Source: Skermanella stibiiresistens SB22
Lineage (GTDB): Bacteria; Pseudomonadota; Alphaproteobacteria; Azospirillales; Azospirillaceae
Length of the DNA stretch: 64,000 nt
Direction of reading: 5' to 3'
Assembly (NCBI RefSeq): GCF_000576635.1
Contig: NZ_AVFL01000017.1
Location: 1 to 64,000, forward strand
Shown here: positions 14,597 to 23,134 of the stretch, piece after piece
How positions within the stretch are numbered: position 1 is the stretch's first letter
Layout of the letters: each line of letters begins with the position of its first letter
The notes under the pieces: generated by a model
The model's database searches: none
What the model saw: the letters and a program-made list of their open reading frames with translations, nothing else
What the model was told of the DNA's origin: nothing
Made by a program: the position numbers and the translations under genes

Positions 14597-16861
14597 ATGA
14601 ACCACCTGTTCCCCAACACCACCCAACCCCATACCCCGGCCATCGCCAACCTATCCCGCCGCGGCTTCCTCGGTGCCAGCCTGGGGGTCGGCGCCGGCGC
14701 CCTTGTGCTTGGCGTGCTGCTGCCGACCGGCTTCGCCCGCGGGCAGGCCGAAGGCATGGGGGCCGTGGCGCCCAAGCCGGGCACGCGGGTGCCCGCCTTT
14801 CTGGAGATCAACGCCGACGGCACCGTCAAGCTGCTCAGCCCATTCATCGAGGGCGGGCAGGGGATCAACACCACGCTGGCGCAGATCGTCGGCGAGGAGT
14901 TGGACGTAGATCCCGCCCGCTTCGTCGTCGAATGCGCCCCTCCGGGACCGGACTACGCCATCGTCAACGGGCTGCGCCTGACGGGAGGCAGCTTCTCCAC
15001 CCGCTCCAGCTACGCCGTCATGCGCCGGCTTGGCGCCACCGCCCGCGAGATGCTGATCCGCGCCGCCGCCGCCCGGCTCAAGGTCCAGGATGGCGAGCTG
15101 GCGACCGAGGACGGCCGGGTCATCCACGCATCCTCGGGCCGCTCGCTCGCCTACGCCGATCTCGCCGCCGACGCCCTGACGCTGAAGCCGCGCGAGGACG
15201 TGCCGCTCCGCGACCCCGCCACCTTCCGCTACATCAGGAAACCGGTCGCGCGGCTCGACGTGCGCGACAAGTCGACCGGCAAGGCCGTCTACGCGATCGA
15301 CCAGAAGGTTGACGGCATGCTTTACGCCGCCGTCCGGCACGCCACCCATTTCGGGACGGAGCCGGAGGGCTTCGGGAACGAGTCCGCCGTCAAGGCAATG
15401 CCCGGCGTTCACGCCGTCCACACCTTGCCCGGAGCGGTCGCGGTCACCGCCGATAGCTGGTACCGCGCCCGCAAGGCGGTCGAGGCGTTGGAGGTCCGCT
15501 GGTCAAAACCGGCGCCCTCCGGATTGGAGACGATCGCCGCCGATTTCTCGTCCGATGGAATGCTCGCGGCCCTCAAATCCGCGACCGGCAAGGGCCTGTC
15601 CGCCGAGACGGAGGGCGATACCGCCGCCGCCTTCGCGAAGGCCGCCAAGATCATCGGGGCCGACTACGACGCCCCCTATTTGGCCCACGCCCAGCTTGAG
15701 CCACCCTCGTCGATCGCCCGGTTCAATTCCAAGGGTGACCTTGAGGTCTGGCTGCCCAACCAGATGCCCGAGCTGTTCCAGGCGATGGCAGCGAAGACCG
15801 CCGGTCTCCAGCCGGATCGGGTGACGATCCACTCGCCCCTGCTGGGCGGCTTCTTCGGCCGGCACTTCATGTACATGACGGCGAACCCGTTCCCGCAGGC
15901 GATCCTGCTGGCCAAGGCGACGGGCAGGCCGGTCAAGGTGCTGTGGTCGCGCGAGGAGGAGTTCCTGAACGACGCCTTGCGGCCGCTCAGCCATAGCCGC
16001 TTCCGCGCCGCCTTGGACGCCCAGGGCCACCCGACCGCGATCGAGGTCCGCACGGTGGGCGAGGGACCGATCGGCCGCTGGTTCGGCGCGGTCTTCAAAA
16101 GTCCGCTCGACAGCTCCGCCGTGGAGGGCATCATCGAGAAGCCCTACGCCATCGCCAACCGGGGGATGGAGTTCGTCAAGGTCGCGCACCCGGTCAACAT
16201 CGCGTTCTGGCGCTCGGTCGGCCATTCCATGAACGACTTCTTCTACGAGGGCTTCCTGGACGAGATCGCCGAGGCCGGCGGCAAGGACCCCTTCGCCTTG
16301 CGCATGGACCTGCTGAAGGACAAGCCGCGCCACAAGGCCCTGCTCCAGGCCGTCGCCGACCTGTCCGGCGGCTGGAGGCGTGGTCCCTACGACGCGCCTG
16401 ACGGAAATGGGAAAGGTGGCAAGCGGGCGCGTGGCGTCGCCATGGCCTCGCCTTTCGGCTCGGAGACCGCCACCATCGCCGAGGTCTCGATCGACGGCGG
16501 CGAGGCCCGCGTCCACAATCTTTGGATCGCGATCGACCCTGGCAGCATCGTCAACCCGGCGATCGTCAAGGCCCAGGTCGAATCAGCGGCCGCCCTCGGG
16601 CTGTCGTCAGCCCTGTTCGAGCAGGTCGTCTACCAGGACGGCGTCCGCCAATCGAGCAACTACGACAGCTATCCGATCCTCCGCCGCGATCACATGCCGG
16701 CGGTGCATGTCCGCATCGTGGAGAGCGGCTCGCCGATGGGCGGCGTCGGCGAACCGGGCCTTCCCGGCGTGCCGCCCGCCGTGGCCAACGCCATCGCGGC
16801 GTTCGGCAACCAGCGGATCAGGAGCCTGCCCATCTCGAAGACGAGATTGTCGGGCGTCTGA
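14597..16861 (+). CDS. Tat-exported molybdopterin-binding large subunit (IorB-like)
   Basis: A 754-residue xanthine dehydrogenase-family catalytic subunit. The twin-arginine signal is at Arg21-Arg22 (LSRRGFLGASLG) with a following hydrophobic stretch and an LPTGFA-type end, so the enzyme is assembled with its Fe-S partner and exported. It contains the two aldehyde-oxidase-like Mo-binding halves, including GGFFGRHF and the C-terminal GGVGEPGLPGVPPAVANAI motif with the active-site glutamate (GEPG). Likely substrates are N-heterocycles or aldehydes. No XdhC or Moco-insertion chaperone is adjacent. It lies 13 bp behind the small subunit. Confidence 0.92.
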   Translation: MNHLFPNTTQPHTPAIANLSRRGFLGASLGVGAGALVLGVLLPTGFARGQAEGMGAVAPKPGTRVPAFLEINADGTVKLLSPFIEGGQGINTTLAQIVGEELDVDPARFVVECAPPGPDYAIVNGLRLTGGSFSTRSSYAVMRRLGATAREMLIRAAAARLKVQDGELATEDGRVIHASSGRSLAYADLAADALTLKPREDVPLRDPATFRYIRKPVARLDVRDKSTGKAVYAIDQKVDGMLYAAVRHATHFGTEPEGFGNESAVKAMPGVHAVHTLPGAVAVTADSWYRARKAVEALEVRWSKPAPSGLETIAADFSSDGMLAALKSATGKGLSAETEGDTAAAFAKAAKIIGADYDAPYLAHAQLEPPSSIARFNSKGDLEVWLPNQMPELFQAMAAKTAGLQPDRVTIHSPLLGGFFGRHFMYMTANPFPQAILLAKATGRPVKVLWSREEEFLNDALRPLSHSRFRAALDAQGHPTAIEVRTVGEGPIGRWFGAVFKSPLDSSAVEGIIEKPYAIANRGMEFVKVAHPVNIAFWRSVGHSMNDFFYEGFLDEIAEAGGKDPFALRMDLLKDKPRHKALLQAVADLSGGWRRGPYDAPDGNGKGGKRARGVAMASPFGSETATIAEVSIDGGEARVHNLWIAIDPGSIVNPAIVKAQVESAAALGLSSALFEQVVYQDGVRQSSNYDSYPILRRDHMPAVHVRIVESGSPMGGVGEPGLPGVPPAVANAIAAFGNQRIRSLPISKTRLSGV

Positions 16862-16883
16862 TCCGAACCGATCCAACCCCGCG

Positions 16884-17522
16884 TCAGCCGCCCGCCGGCG
16901 CGGAGTTGGAGGCCTCGATTTCGTCCAGCACCGCCCCCGGGGCGACATCGCGCTGGATCTCGTCCAACTCGGCGTCCATCGACGTCTCCACGCCCAGGCG
17001 GTCGGCGATGGCCGCCATCAGGGTGGCGAGCTTGGTGACCTCGTACTCGGCGAGAAGGCTGATCTGGAGATCCAGGTCGGCCCTCTTGTCCGCCGACGCC
17101 GCCATGCGGTTCTGGCTGATCAGCACGAAGGTGGACAGGAAGATGGCCTCCACCGAGGCGATCATCGCCAGCACGACGAAGGACGGATCCCATTGGGGCA
17201 CGCCGGGGATCCAACCCAGGTTGGCGACGATCCACGATCCGAACGTCGCCAGATGAAGGTAGACGAACGTCATGCTGCCGGTGAAGCGGGTGATCGCCTC
17301 CGCGATCCGCTCCTGCAGGGTCGCCTCCGCCTCGTCACGCTCTCGGCGGTTTCGCAACGCCTGGATGTTGCGCTCCAACGCCGAACTCATACCCCGCGCC
17401 GTCGGCGGCGGGTAGGTCGGCCCCTTCCTCCCAGCCGCTTCCCCACCAGCACCCACGACGCCACCGCCCGCCGCGCTACCGCCCGTCACGCTGCCGTCAA
17501 CCCGCTCGCCACTTCCGTCCAT
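16884..17522 (-). CDS. DUF1003 family membrane protein
   Basis: A 212-residue protein with two transmembrane helices (FTGSMTFVYLHLATFGSWIV onward, and FVVLAMIASVEAIFLSTFVL) followed by the conserved polar ISQNRMAASADKRADLDLQI and a C-terminal helix; this is the DUF1003 signature. The first 45 residues are Gly/Pro-rich and poorly conserved. ATG at 17522 has GGGGAG upstream; ATG at 17390 would give a shorter core-only protein. Function of the family is unknown. Convergent with the Mo-hydroxylase operon (22-bp gap). Confidence 0.8.
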   Translation of the reverse strand: MDGSGERVDGSVTGGSAAGGGVVGAGGEAAGRKGPTYPPPTARGMSSALERNIQALRNRRERDEAEATLQERIAEAITRFTGSMTFVYLHLATFGSWIVANLGWIPGVPQWDPSFVVLAMIASVEAIFLSTFVLISQNRMAASADKRADLDLQISLLAEYEVTKLATLMAAIADRLGVETSMDAELDEIQRDVAPGAVLDEIEASNSAPAGG

Positions 17523-17610
17523 GCGCCGCTCCCCATGCCGTCCCCATGAGCCCGGCGGTACTCCCGGGTGGGACGACGCTACAACCGGCGCGGGTTCCGC
17601 TGCGTTCCCG

Positions 17611-18738
17611 TCAGGCGAGAGCTTCCGTGGTGAATAGCATGATGCGAACGCCGCCATGGGAGATGGGGGCCGTCGGCGGCGCGAAGGGCAGGCCGGTGGC
17701 GGCGGCGAGCCCCCGCTCGCTCGTCACCATTCCCACCCTCCAGCCGGCGAAACGCGACAGCAGAGTCCGCCCGAACGCTCCGTAGAGAGGATACAGGCTG
17801 TTCTTGTCACCCACCCGATTGCCATAAGGCGGGTTGCAGATGACCAGACCGGGAGGGCCGTCGGGCGGGACGAGGTCGCTGATCGAGTGCTGCCGGAACT
17901 CCGTCAACCCGGCGATCCCGGCGCGCTCCGCGTTGGCCCGGCTCATCGCGATGGCGCCGGCGTCGCGGTCGCTGCCGTAAAACCGGAACGTGATCTGGGC
18001 TGGATCGACGCCCTCACCCCCGGCACCGCGCATCGCCGCCCAAGCCGCCTCGTCGAAGCCCGCCAGCAGTTCGAAGGCGAAGCGCCGCGACCGTCCGGGA
18101 TTGAGCCCGGCCGCGATCTCCGCCGCCTCGATCACGAAGGTGCCCGACCCGCACATCGGATCGACCACCGGCTCGCCGCCGTCATAGCCGCAGCGCCGCA
18201 GGAACAGGGAGGCCAGCGTCTCCCGGATCGGCGCCTTGTTGACGGCTTCCTTGTGGTTGCGCTTATGCAGGGACTCGCCGGAGGTGTCGACGCTGATGGT
18301 GCACAAGTCGTCGTCGATCCGCACCTTGACCTGAACCTCGGCGTCATCCGAGATGGGCGCCCCCAATTCCTCCCGGATCGCCGTCTCGATCCGCTGCGCC
18401 GCCGCACCCGCGTGATAGATGCGCGAACCCTTGCAGGCCGCCTCGACCCGCACGGGCACGTCCGGACGCAGGATGGCGCCCCAGTCGACCTTGCGGGCGC
18501 GCTTGTCGAGCTGGGCCAGATGGAAGGCCCGGAATTCGGCGACGCGCGCCAGGATGCGGCTGGCGCCGCGCAGTTCCAGGTTCGCCCGCCAGACCTCCGG
18601 CCAGCCACCCCGGATCGTCACGCCGCCCTTGATCACCGTGGGGTCGCGAAAGCCGCGGGCCAAAGCCTCTTCGCACAGCACGGATTCCAGGCCGGGGGAG
18701 GCCACGAGGAAGATTTCGATATCGCCGTCAGGTTCCAT
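17611..18738 (-). CDS. THUMP-domain class I SAM-dependent RNA methyltransferase (RlmL/YcbY N-terminal type)
   Basis: A 375-residue enzyme of the family that makes N2-methylguanine in 23S rRNA. It starts with the typical EIFLVASPGLESVLCEEA ferredoxin-like segment, then a THUMP domain (about 50-155), then a Rossmann methyltransferase with the SAM loop VVDPMCGSGTFVIEAA and the target-base motif NPPYGNR. It corresponds only to the N-terminal half of E. coli RlmKL. The start at 18738 fits the family N-terminus; upstream codons in the frame look unlike protein. The sequence upstream to 18897 has no gene. Confidence 0.9.
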   Translation of the reverse strand: MEPDGDIEIFLVASPGLESVLCEEALARGFRDPTVIKGGVTIRGGWPEVWRANLELRGASRILARVAEFRAFHLAQLDKRARKVDWGAILRPDVPVRVEAACKGSRIYHAGAAAQRIETAIREELGAPISDDAEVQVKVRIDDDLCTISVDTSGESLHKRNHKEAVNKAPIRETLASLFLRRCGYDGGEPVVDPMCGSGTFVIEAAEIAAGLNPGRSRRFAFELLAGFDEAAWAAMRGAGGEGVDPAQITFRFYGSDRDAGAIAMSRANAERAGIAGLTEFRQHSISDLVPPDGPPGLVICNPPYGNRVGDKNSLYPLYGAFGRTLLSRFAGWRVGMVTSERGLAAATGLPFAPPTAPISHGGVRIMLFTTEALA

Positions 18739-18897
18739 CCCGCCTACATATCGCCTGGACGCCCAGCCATCGACATCTTTCTCGCCGCACCATCCAGCGA
18801 GACCGTCAATCGCCCCTTGAACATGGCACCCCTTGAACATGGCACCGGCGGCCACAACTCGCTTGGGGTGATCGTAACATCGTAGGAGTTCCCGAAG

Positions 18898-19077
18898 ATG
18901 CGTACAGTGATTGCCGCGACAGCCCTCCTTCTCGCCGCCTCGGTGGCGGGACCCGCCCTCGCTGGGGAAGGCGGATGCGCCTGGTCCCAGAGCGTCAAGG
19001 CCAATGGAACGACGACGACCCAAACGGCGCAGACGACCACGAGCACGGCGACGTCCACCGCCCCCAACGGCGGCTGA
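18898..19077 (+). CDS. Small secreted Thr-rich protein, 59 aa
   Basis: ATG at 18898 with AGGAG 14 bases upstream. Translation gives a signal peptide MRTVIAATALLLAASVAGPA ending ALA-G, then a mature part of about 36 residues: a GGCAW segment with one cysteine, followed by a tail of Thr, Gln, Ser and Ala. I recognise this pattern (signal, a C-W-S motif near the cleavage site, Thr/Ala/Pro tail) as a recurrent tiny periplasmic protein in alphaproteobacteria, function unknown. A perfect 15-bp hairpin terminator follows, supporting a real transcript. Confidence 0.6.
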   Translation: MRTVIAATALLLAASVAGPALAGEGGCAWSQSVKANGTTTTQTAQTTTSTATSTAPNGG

Positions 19078-19085
19078 CGCCTATT

Positions 19086-19123
19086 GGCGCTGGGCGGTGG
19101 TCTCCACTCCACCGCCCAGCGCC
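19086..19123. terminator. 15-bp perfect hairpin terminator
   Basis: GGCGCTGGGCGGTGG pairs fully with CCACCGCCCAGCGCC around an 8-base loop, nine bases after the small secreted protein gene and ahead of the convergent DUF2087 gene. It can serve both directions. Confidence 0.85.
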
Positions 19124-19153
19124 GCTTAGGTCACACCTCGCCCCAATCACACA

Positions 19154-19705
19154 TCACAGGCCGCCCCGTCCCGCCAGATGGCGGATCAGGGCGGCACCCT
19201 CGGTGGAGGGCTTGACCTCGACCCGCCGATAGTCCCGTCCGTCGCGCGTCCGGGAGAGCAGACCAGCGTCGCACAGCTCGCGACGCAGCAAGGCGTGATC
19301 ACCAAAGCCGTGCCGAGCCTCCAGGACGGCGTTGACAGCCTTCTCGCCATAGCTCCGCCCGGCCTCGAACCGCGACCACATTTCCCACAGGCACAGATCC
19401 TGATGCGACCGCCGCGCGGGCCACCGCAGTAAGATGGCGTTCTGGTCGAAGTGACCGGCGACGCGTTCCACCCGGCGATAATCCACTGGCTCCAAGCCAT
19501 CCGGGGAGGCTTGCTCCTCAAGCCGCCCGCACGCGATGGCTTGGGCGCGGAAATGCTGGAAGTTCCTGTATCCGGTCGACCGCGCCAGCATGTTGAGCAA
19601 TTCGACATGGCTGGGTGCTGCCGTGAGCCCGGCGAGTTGGCCCCTAAGCGATTTGGCGAACGCGGAAATATCGCTCGCCATCAGGGGCAGGGGTGTTCTG
19701 GACAT
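19154..19705 (-). CDS. DUF2087 domain-containing protein
   Basis: A 183-residue soluble protein. The N-terminal part (DISAFAKSLRGQLA, then LLNMLARSTGYRNFQHFRAQ) resembles the helical glyoxalase-related leader often found with this domain; the C-terminal part (about 85-170) matches DUF2087, a winged-helix-like domain with WEMWSRFEAGRSYGEKAVNA and LLRRELCDAGLLSRTRDGRDYRR. DUF2087 proteins are probably transcription regulators, but targets are unknown. ATG at 19705 is preceded by GTGGAGG. Confidence 0.75.
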   Translation of the reverse strand: MSRTPLPLMASDISAFAKSLRGQLAGLTAAPSHVELLNMLARSTGYRNFQHFRAQAIACGRLEEQASPDGLEPVDYRRVERVAGHFDQNAILLRWPARRSHQDLCLWEMWSRFEAGRSYGEKAVNAVLEARHGFGDHALLRRELCDAGLLSRTRDGRDYRRVEVKPSTEGAALIRHLAGRGGL

Positions 19706-19896
19706 CAACCAATCCTCCACAGTGCCTTCCCCTGACGGAGAGGTCGTGGTCACCGGCTTGCGACACGGCACGAGGTTTGGTGTCGGTCCTTGGGACTAAG
19801 CAGGTTTAGCTTCCCTCGCGGGACGGTGACGCCTGGGTGAACTGCGGACCCGCCCCTTTTCTAGAGCCGCGGCATTCCCGTTTCAACATCAATCGA

Positions 19897-20448
19897 TCAG
19901 CGCCGATTTGGCAGGATGGCGCTGGCGATGACATCGAACAGATGTCCCGCGCGGGGCTCCAACGAGGGCTGGTCGCCAACCCACGAGAGCGCCCCGACCA
20001 GCGCGAACAGGTCGACGCCATCGATATCGGTCCGCGCCAATCCCTCCGCCTGGGCGCGGACAAGCAGCCGCGTGCCCGCCGACCGCATCGTGACGCAGGA
20101 GGCATGAAGAGCCGACTCTGGGTCCGCGATGGCGGCGACCATCAACGCGATGACGCCGCTGAAATTGTGGGAGACCGAGACCGCCTCGCGAAACCAGACC
20201 AGCAGCGCCTCATCGGGCGAGCCTTTTGTTTCAAGCTCGCCCGCCTTCCGCGTCAACTCGTCGAAGCTCGCCCGCAGCAAGGCCTCGAGCAAAGCCTCCC
20301 GCGTCGGGAAGTGACGGTACAGCGTGCCCAGCCCAACGTCGGCCTTGCGGGCGATGTCGCGGAGCGACGCGTCGGCGCCTTGTTCAGTCACGACATCGCG
20401 CGCGACCGCGAGAAGGTGGTCGTAATTCTTTTTGGCGTCTGCTCGCAT
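19897..20448 (-). CDS. TetR/AcrR family transcriptional regulator
   Basis: A 183-residue TetR protein with the classic DNA-binding region (ASLRDIARKADVGLGTLYRH, then FPTREALLEALL). The C-terminal domain contains the VAAIADPESALHASC helix of the SCO-like TetR group. The start at 20448 leaves residues MRADAKKNYDHLL at the N-terminus, normal for the family; the frame extends upstream through the operator. It is divergent from an oxidoreductase gene, with palindromic operators between, so it almost certainly represses that gene and itself. Confidence 0.88.
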   Translation of the reverse strand: MRADAKKNYDHLLAVARDVVTEQGADASLRDIARKADVGLGTLYRHFPTREALLEALLRASFDELTRKAGELETKGSPDEALLVWFREAVSVSHNFSGVIALMVAAIADPESALHASCVTMRSAGTRLLVRAQAEGLARTDIDGVDLFALVGALSWVGDQPSLEPRAGHLFDVIASAILPNRR

Positions 20449-20457
20449 GGGCTCATC

Positions 20458-20505
20458 TTGACAAGCGGAGCAGTGCTCCACTTATATCAGGAGCACCGCT
20501 CCGCT
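20458..20505 (+). promoter_or_regulatory. Sigma-70-like promoter overlapped by paired TetR operators
   Basis: A consensus -35 TTGACA (20458-20463) is followed after 18 bases by TTATAT (20482-20487). Between the hexamers is AGCGGAGCAGTGCTCC (20464-20479), and downstream of the -10 is GGAGCACCGCTCCGCT (20490-20505). The second is the reverse complement of the first with one mismatch. The first also contains the palindrome GGAGCA-G-TGCTCC. This places one operator in the spacer and one over the start site, a standard TetR repression layout for the rightward oxidoreductase. Confidence 0.75.
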
Positions 20506-20538
20506 AACCATATCCTATTTCCACGGAAGGATGAAGCC

Positions 20539-21552
20539 ATGCCGGCAAGCACGATGAAGGCCGTTCGCCAGCACGCGTTCGGCGGCCCTGAGGTCCTGCG
20601 CTACGAGGACGCGCCGATCCCCGAGCTGATGTCCGGCGAGGTTCTCGTCCGCGTCCGCGCGATCGGCGTCAATCCTCCCGACTGGTACCTGCGCGACGGT
20701 TACAGGATGCTGCCGCCGGAGTGGCGGCCCGAGGTGCCCTTCCCGGTGATCCTGGGAACGGATGTTTCGGGTGTGGTCGCGGCGGTCGCCGACGATGTCG
20801 CGGGCTTCGCCATCGGCGACGAGGTCTATTCCATGGTCCGGTTCCCCAGCTTCGGACCCAGCAAGGCCTATGCCGAGTACGTCAGCGTGCCGGCGTCGGA
20901 AATGGCGCCCAAACCGGCCGGCATCGACCACCCGCACGCGGCGGGAGCGCCGATGTCGCTGCTGACCGCGTGGCAATTCATGATCGAACTCGGCCACGAC
21001 GAGCCGAACCCGCTTCAGCCAAACCGACACCAGCCGGTGCCGCTCGCCGGCAAAACCGTCCTGGTGAACGGCGCCGCCGGCGGGGTGGGACACTTCGCGG
21101 TGCAGATCGCGAAGCTGAAGGGCGCCGATGTCATCGCCGTGGTGTCGGGCAAGCATGAATCCCTGCTGCGCGACCTCGGCGCCGCCGACTTCATCGACTA
21201 CACCAAAACCCCACCCGAGGATGTCGCGCGCGACATCGACCTCGTCATCGACGCCCTGGGCGGCCCGACCACCGGACGCTTCCTGCGCACGCTGAAGCGC
21301 GGCGGCGCCCTGTTCCCCATCTTCCCCCTCGGCTTCACCGACGCGGGAGACGCCGAAAAGCTGGGCGTCACCGTCTCGGCGACCTAAGTCCGCTCAAGCG
21401 GGGCCCAGTTGGCCGAAGTCGGACGCCTGCTCGATGACGGAACGATCCGCGTCGTCCTGGACAGCACCTACCCCCTCGCCGCCGCCCGCGAGGCACACGA
21501 ACGAGCTGCCAAAGGCCACATCCAAGGCAAGATCGTCCTCACGGTCGAATGA
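20539..21552 (+). pseudogene. NADP-dependent zinc-type alcohol dehydrogenase-like oxidoreductase, interrupted by a TAA
   Basis: A medium-chain reductase/quinone-oxidoreductase-like protein. The catalytic GroES-like domain is residues about 1-150; the Rossmann fold has the motif VNGAAGGVGHFAVQIAKLKG. Translation stops at TAA (21385-21387) after 282 residues, but the same frame continues for 54 more codons with convincing family sequence (QLAEVGRLLDDGTIRVVLDS, then AREAHERAAKGHIQGKIVLT) to TGA at 21550-21552. One C-to-T change from CAA would explain it. The missing C-terminus completes the catalytic domain, so the product is probably impaired. Repressed by the divergent TetR. Confidence 0.8.
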
Positions 21553-21687
21553 GGCGAGGAACATCGGGGATGACGGAGGGCAAGCCTAAGGACTTAGCCA
21601 AACTTCTCCGCCGCAATCCGCGTCAAATAACCGGGATCTTCAGACATGATCACATGGTCGCTAACTTAAAGCCCCGCACTCCCCTTT

Positions 21688-21947
21688 CGTCAGGCCCGGA
21701 TTTGATTCCACAGGCGCCATCTTGGGGTCTCCCGCTCCCCTCTCCGTCATACCCGGACTTGATCCGGGTATCTGTCATCGGGAGATCGCTTGGTGGAATC
21801 CCAACTCCACATTGAAGTTTCCACTTCAGCCGAAGCCAGGAGATGACCGGATCAAGTCCGGTCATGACGAAAAAAAGCGGATGAAGCCCGCGAAGCGTAT
21901 GCGGCGTCCTTCGGTCAGCGCTCAAGGGATCAAGTCCGGGTCTGACG
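21688..21947. repeat. Cluster of alphaproteobacterial palindromic repeats
   Basis: Four related units lie here: 21688-21709 (degenerate), 21751-21769 (ACCCGGACTTGATCCGGGT), 21844-21864 (TGACCGGA-TCAAG-TCCGGTCA) and 21928-21947 (GATCAAGTCCGGGTCTGACG). They share the core CCGGACTTGATCCGG and alternate in orientation; units 2 and 3 are perfect-armed hairpins. This core is a familiar short palindrome in alphaproteobacterial intergenic DNA. The 591-bp gap from 21553 to 22143 holds nothing else I can support. Confidence 0.8.
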
Positions 21948-22143
21948 ATACTGGAGGATTGATGCCCTGGGTCAGGCCACGACTCACACAAAGTCGGCAC
22001 TCAAAGGACATGATCCGGGGACCCATCGAGCAGGAAGGTCCCCAGTCCTCACAGAATCGGCGGCTATCCGACTCGGTCCAAATAACCACCATGCGGGAGC
22101 GCCGCCTGACCGTTCACCCACCAACAAATCATTCCAGTACGCC

Positions 22144-22527
22144 TCAGAACATGCCGTTCGGGTTGGCCGAGCCTTCAGGCATGACTTGCAGCACATCCCA
22201 GTGCTCGACGATCCGGCCATCATCATCGAGCCGGAAGATATCGATCGCGGCATAGTCATGATCGCCGGGCCAGCGCTGGAGGCAATGCAGGACGACGAAA
22301 TCGTCCTCGGCCAGCGCCCGCTTGATCTCCACGCGCTTACCCGGCCACTCCTGCGCCATACGCTCGAAATATTCGATGAAGCCAGCCTTGCCGGTCGCCA
22401 CATGCGGATTGTGCTGGACGTAGTCGGCACCGGCATATCTCTCGATCGCCTCCCGTGGCTCACAGTCGTTGAACATCAATTCGTAGAAGGCAATCACGGT
22501 CGCCTTGTTGCGTTCCAGATCGGGCAT
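22144..22527 (-). CDS. NTF2-like / SnoaL-like nuclear transport factor 2 family protein
   Basis: A 127-residue cone-fold protein. The sequence has the usual order: N-terminal helix ([14 protein letters not shown]), [15 protein letters not shown] loop, then strands [20 protein letters not shown] and the final [14 protein letters not shown]. The YVQHNP and EHWD motifs are typical of SnoaL-like predicted isomerase/aldol-type proteins. ATG at 22527 has GGAGG upstream; a GTG at 22539 is less likely. It stands alone; the role is unknown. Confidence 0.85.
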   Translation of the reverse strand: MPDLERNKATVIAFYELMFNDCEPREAIERYAGADYVQHNPHVATGKAGFIEYFERMAQEWPGKRVEIKRALAEDDFVVLHCLQRWPGDHDYAAIDIFRLDDDGRIVEHWDVLQVMPEGSANPNGMF

Positions 22528-23134
22528 GTCGTCCTCCACGTGACAGGGGGCGTCTTACGAACCCCATCAGAACAGTACCTCACTCCGCTTCGCTGACGAC
22601 CAGTACGAAATGATCTCCACCCGCACGATTGGGTTTAAAGTGAAAATCGCCCGATCCTTTCCGCCAACAGCGCCCCCCAGCCATCGCGGACCTCACCATC
22701 GAGCGTGGGTGAGCGGCTGGCCCCGTTAGGGTGGCCAAGCGGTGGCAATCCGATTTCAACCCTGACCGGACCGACCCGATCGGTTGGAGCGAGGCTCCCG
22801 CGCGGATGTTCCGCCGTGCCCCCTCACAACCACCGACAACAGAGCGGCGGTCAACGATCGAATAAATACCTTGAGAGCTTGAAGCGCCACTTCAGCTTCC
22901 CTGGCGGGGCATGACGTTGAGTGAACCGCCGGCCCGTTCAGCCGTATGGTACTGTGTCGTTCCGCCTTCAAGACCGGCAGGTTTTGCCAGGCCCGGAAAC
23001 TGACCGAAGATATTGATCCCTCGTCCACTTTCTTATTGATGTCCTTTCTAGGTGGATGTCGCCACCAACTCAGTTACATGATACAGATCAATGAAACTCA
23101 ATCGGTCTCTGTCAATTTGACTGGGGAGGTCGCC
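22528..23134. other. 607-bp gap, no gene recognised
   Basis: Short open frames on both strands lack ribosome sites and known protein features. The right half is lower in GC than the surroundings and merges into the atypical RsbQ-like gene, consistent with the edge of acquired DNA. Confidence 0.4.

Noticed and set aside
16380-17549. Plus-strand frame of 389 codons overlapping the Mo-hydroxylase end and the DUF1003 gene
   Set aside because: It overlaps two genes with recognisable families; Arg/Pro/Ser-rich shadow.
22705-22914. Possible 69-aa gene in the gap before the RsbQ-like gene
   Set aside because: No ribosome site, no recognisable family, and composition shifts within the frame.
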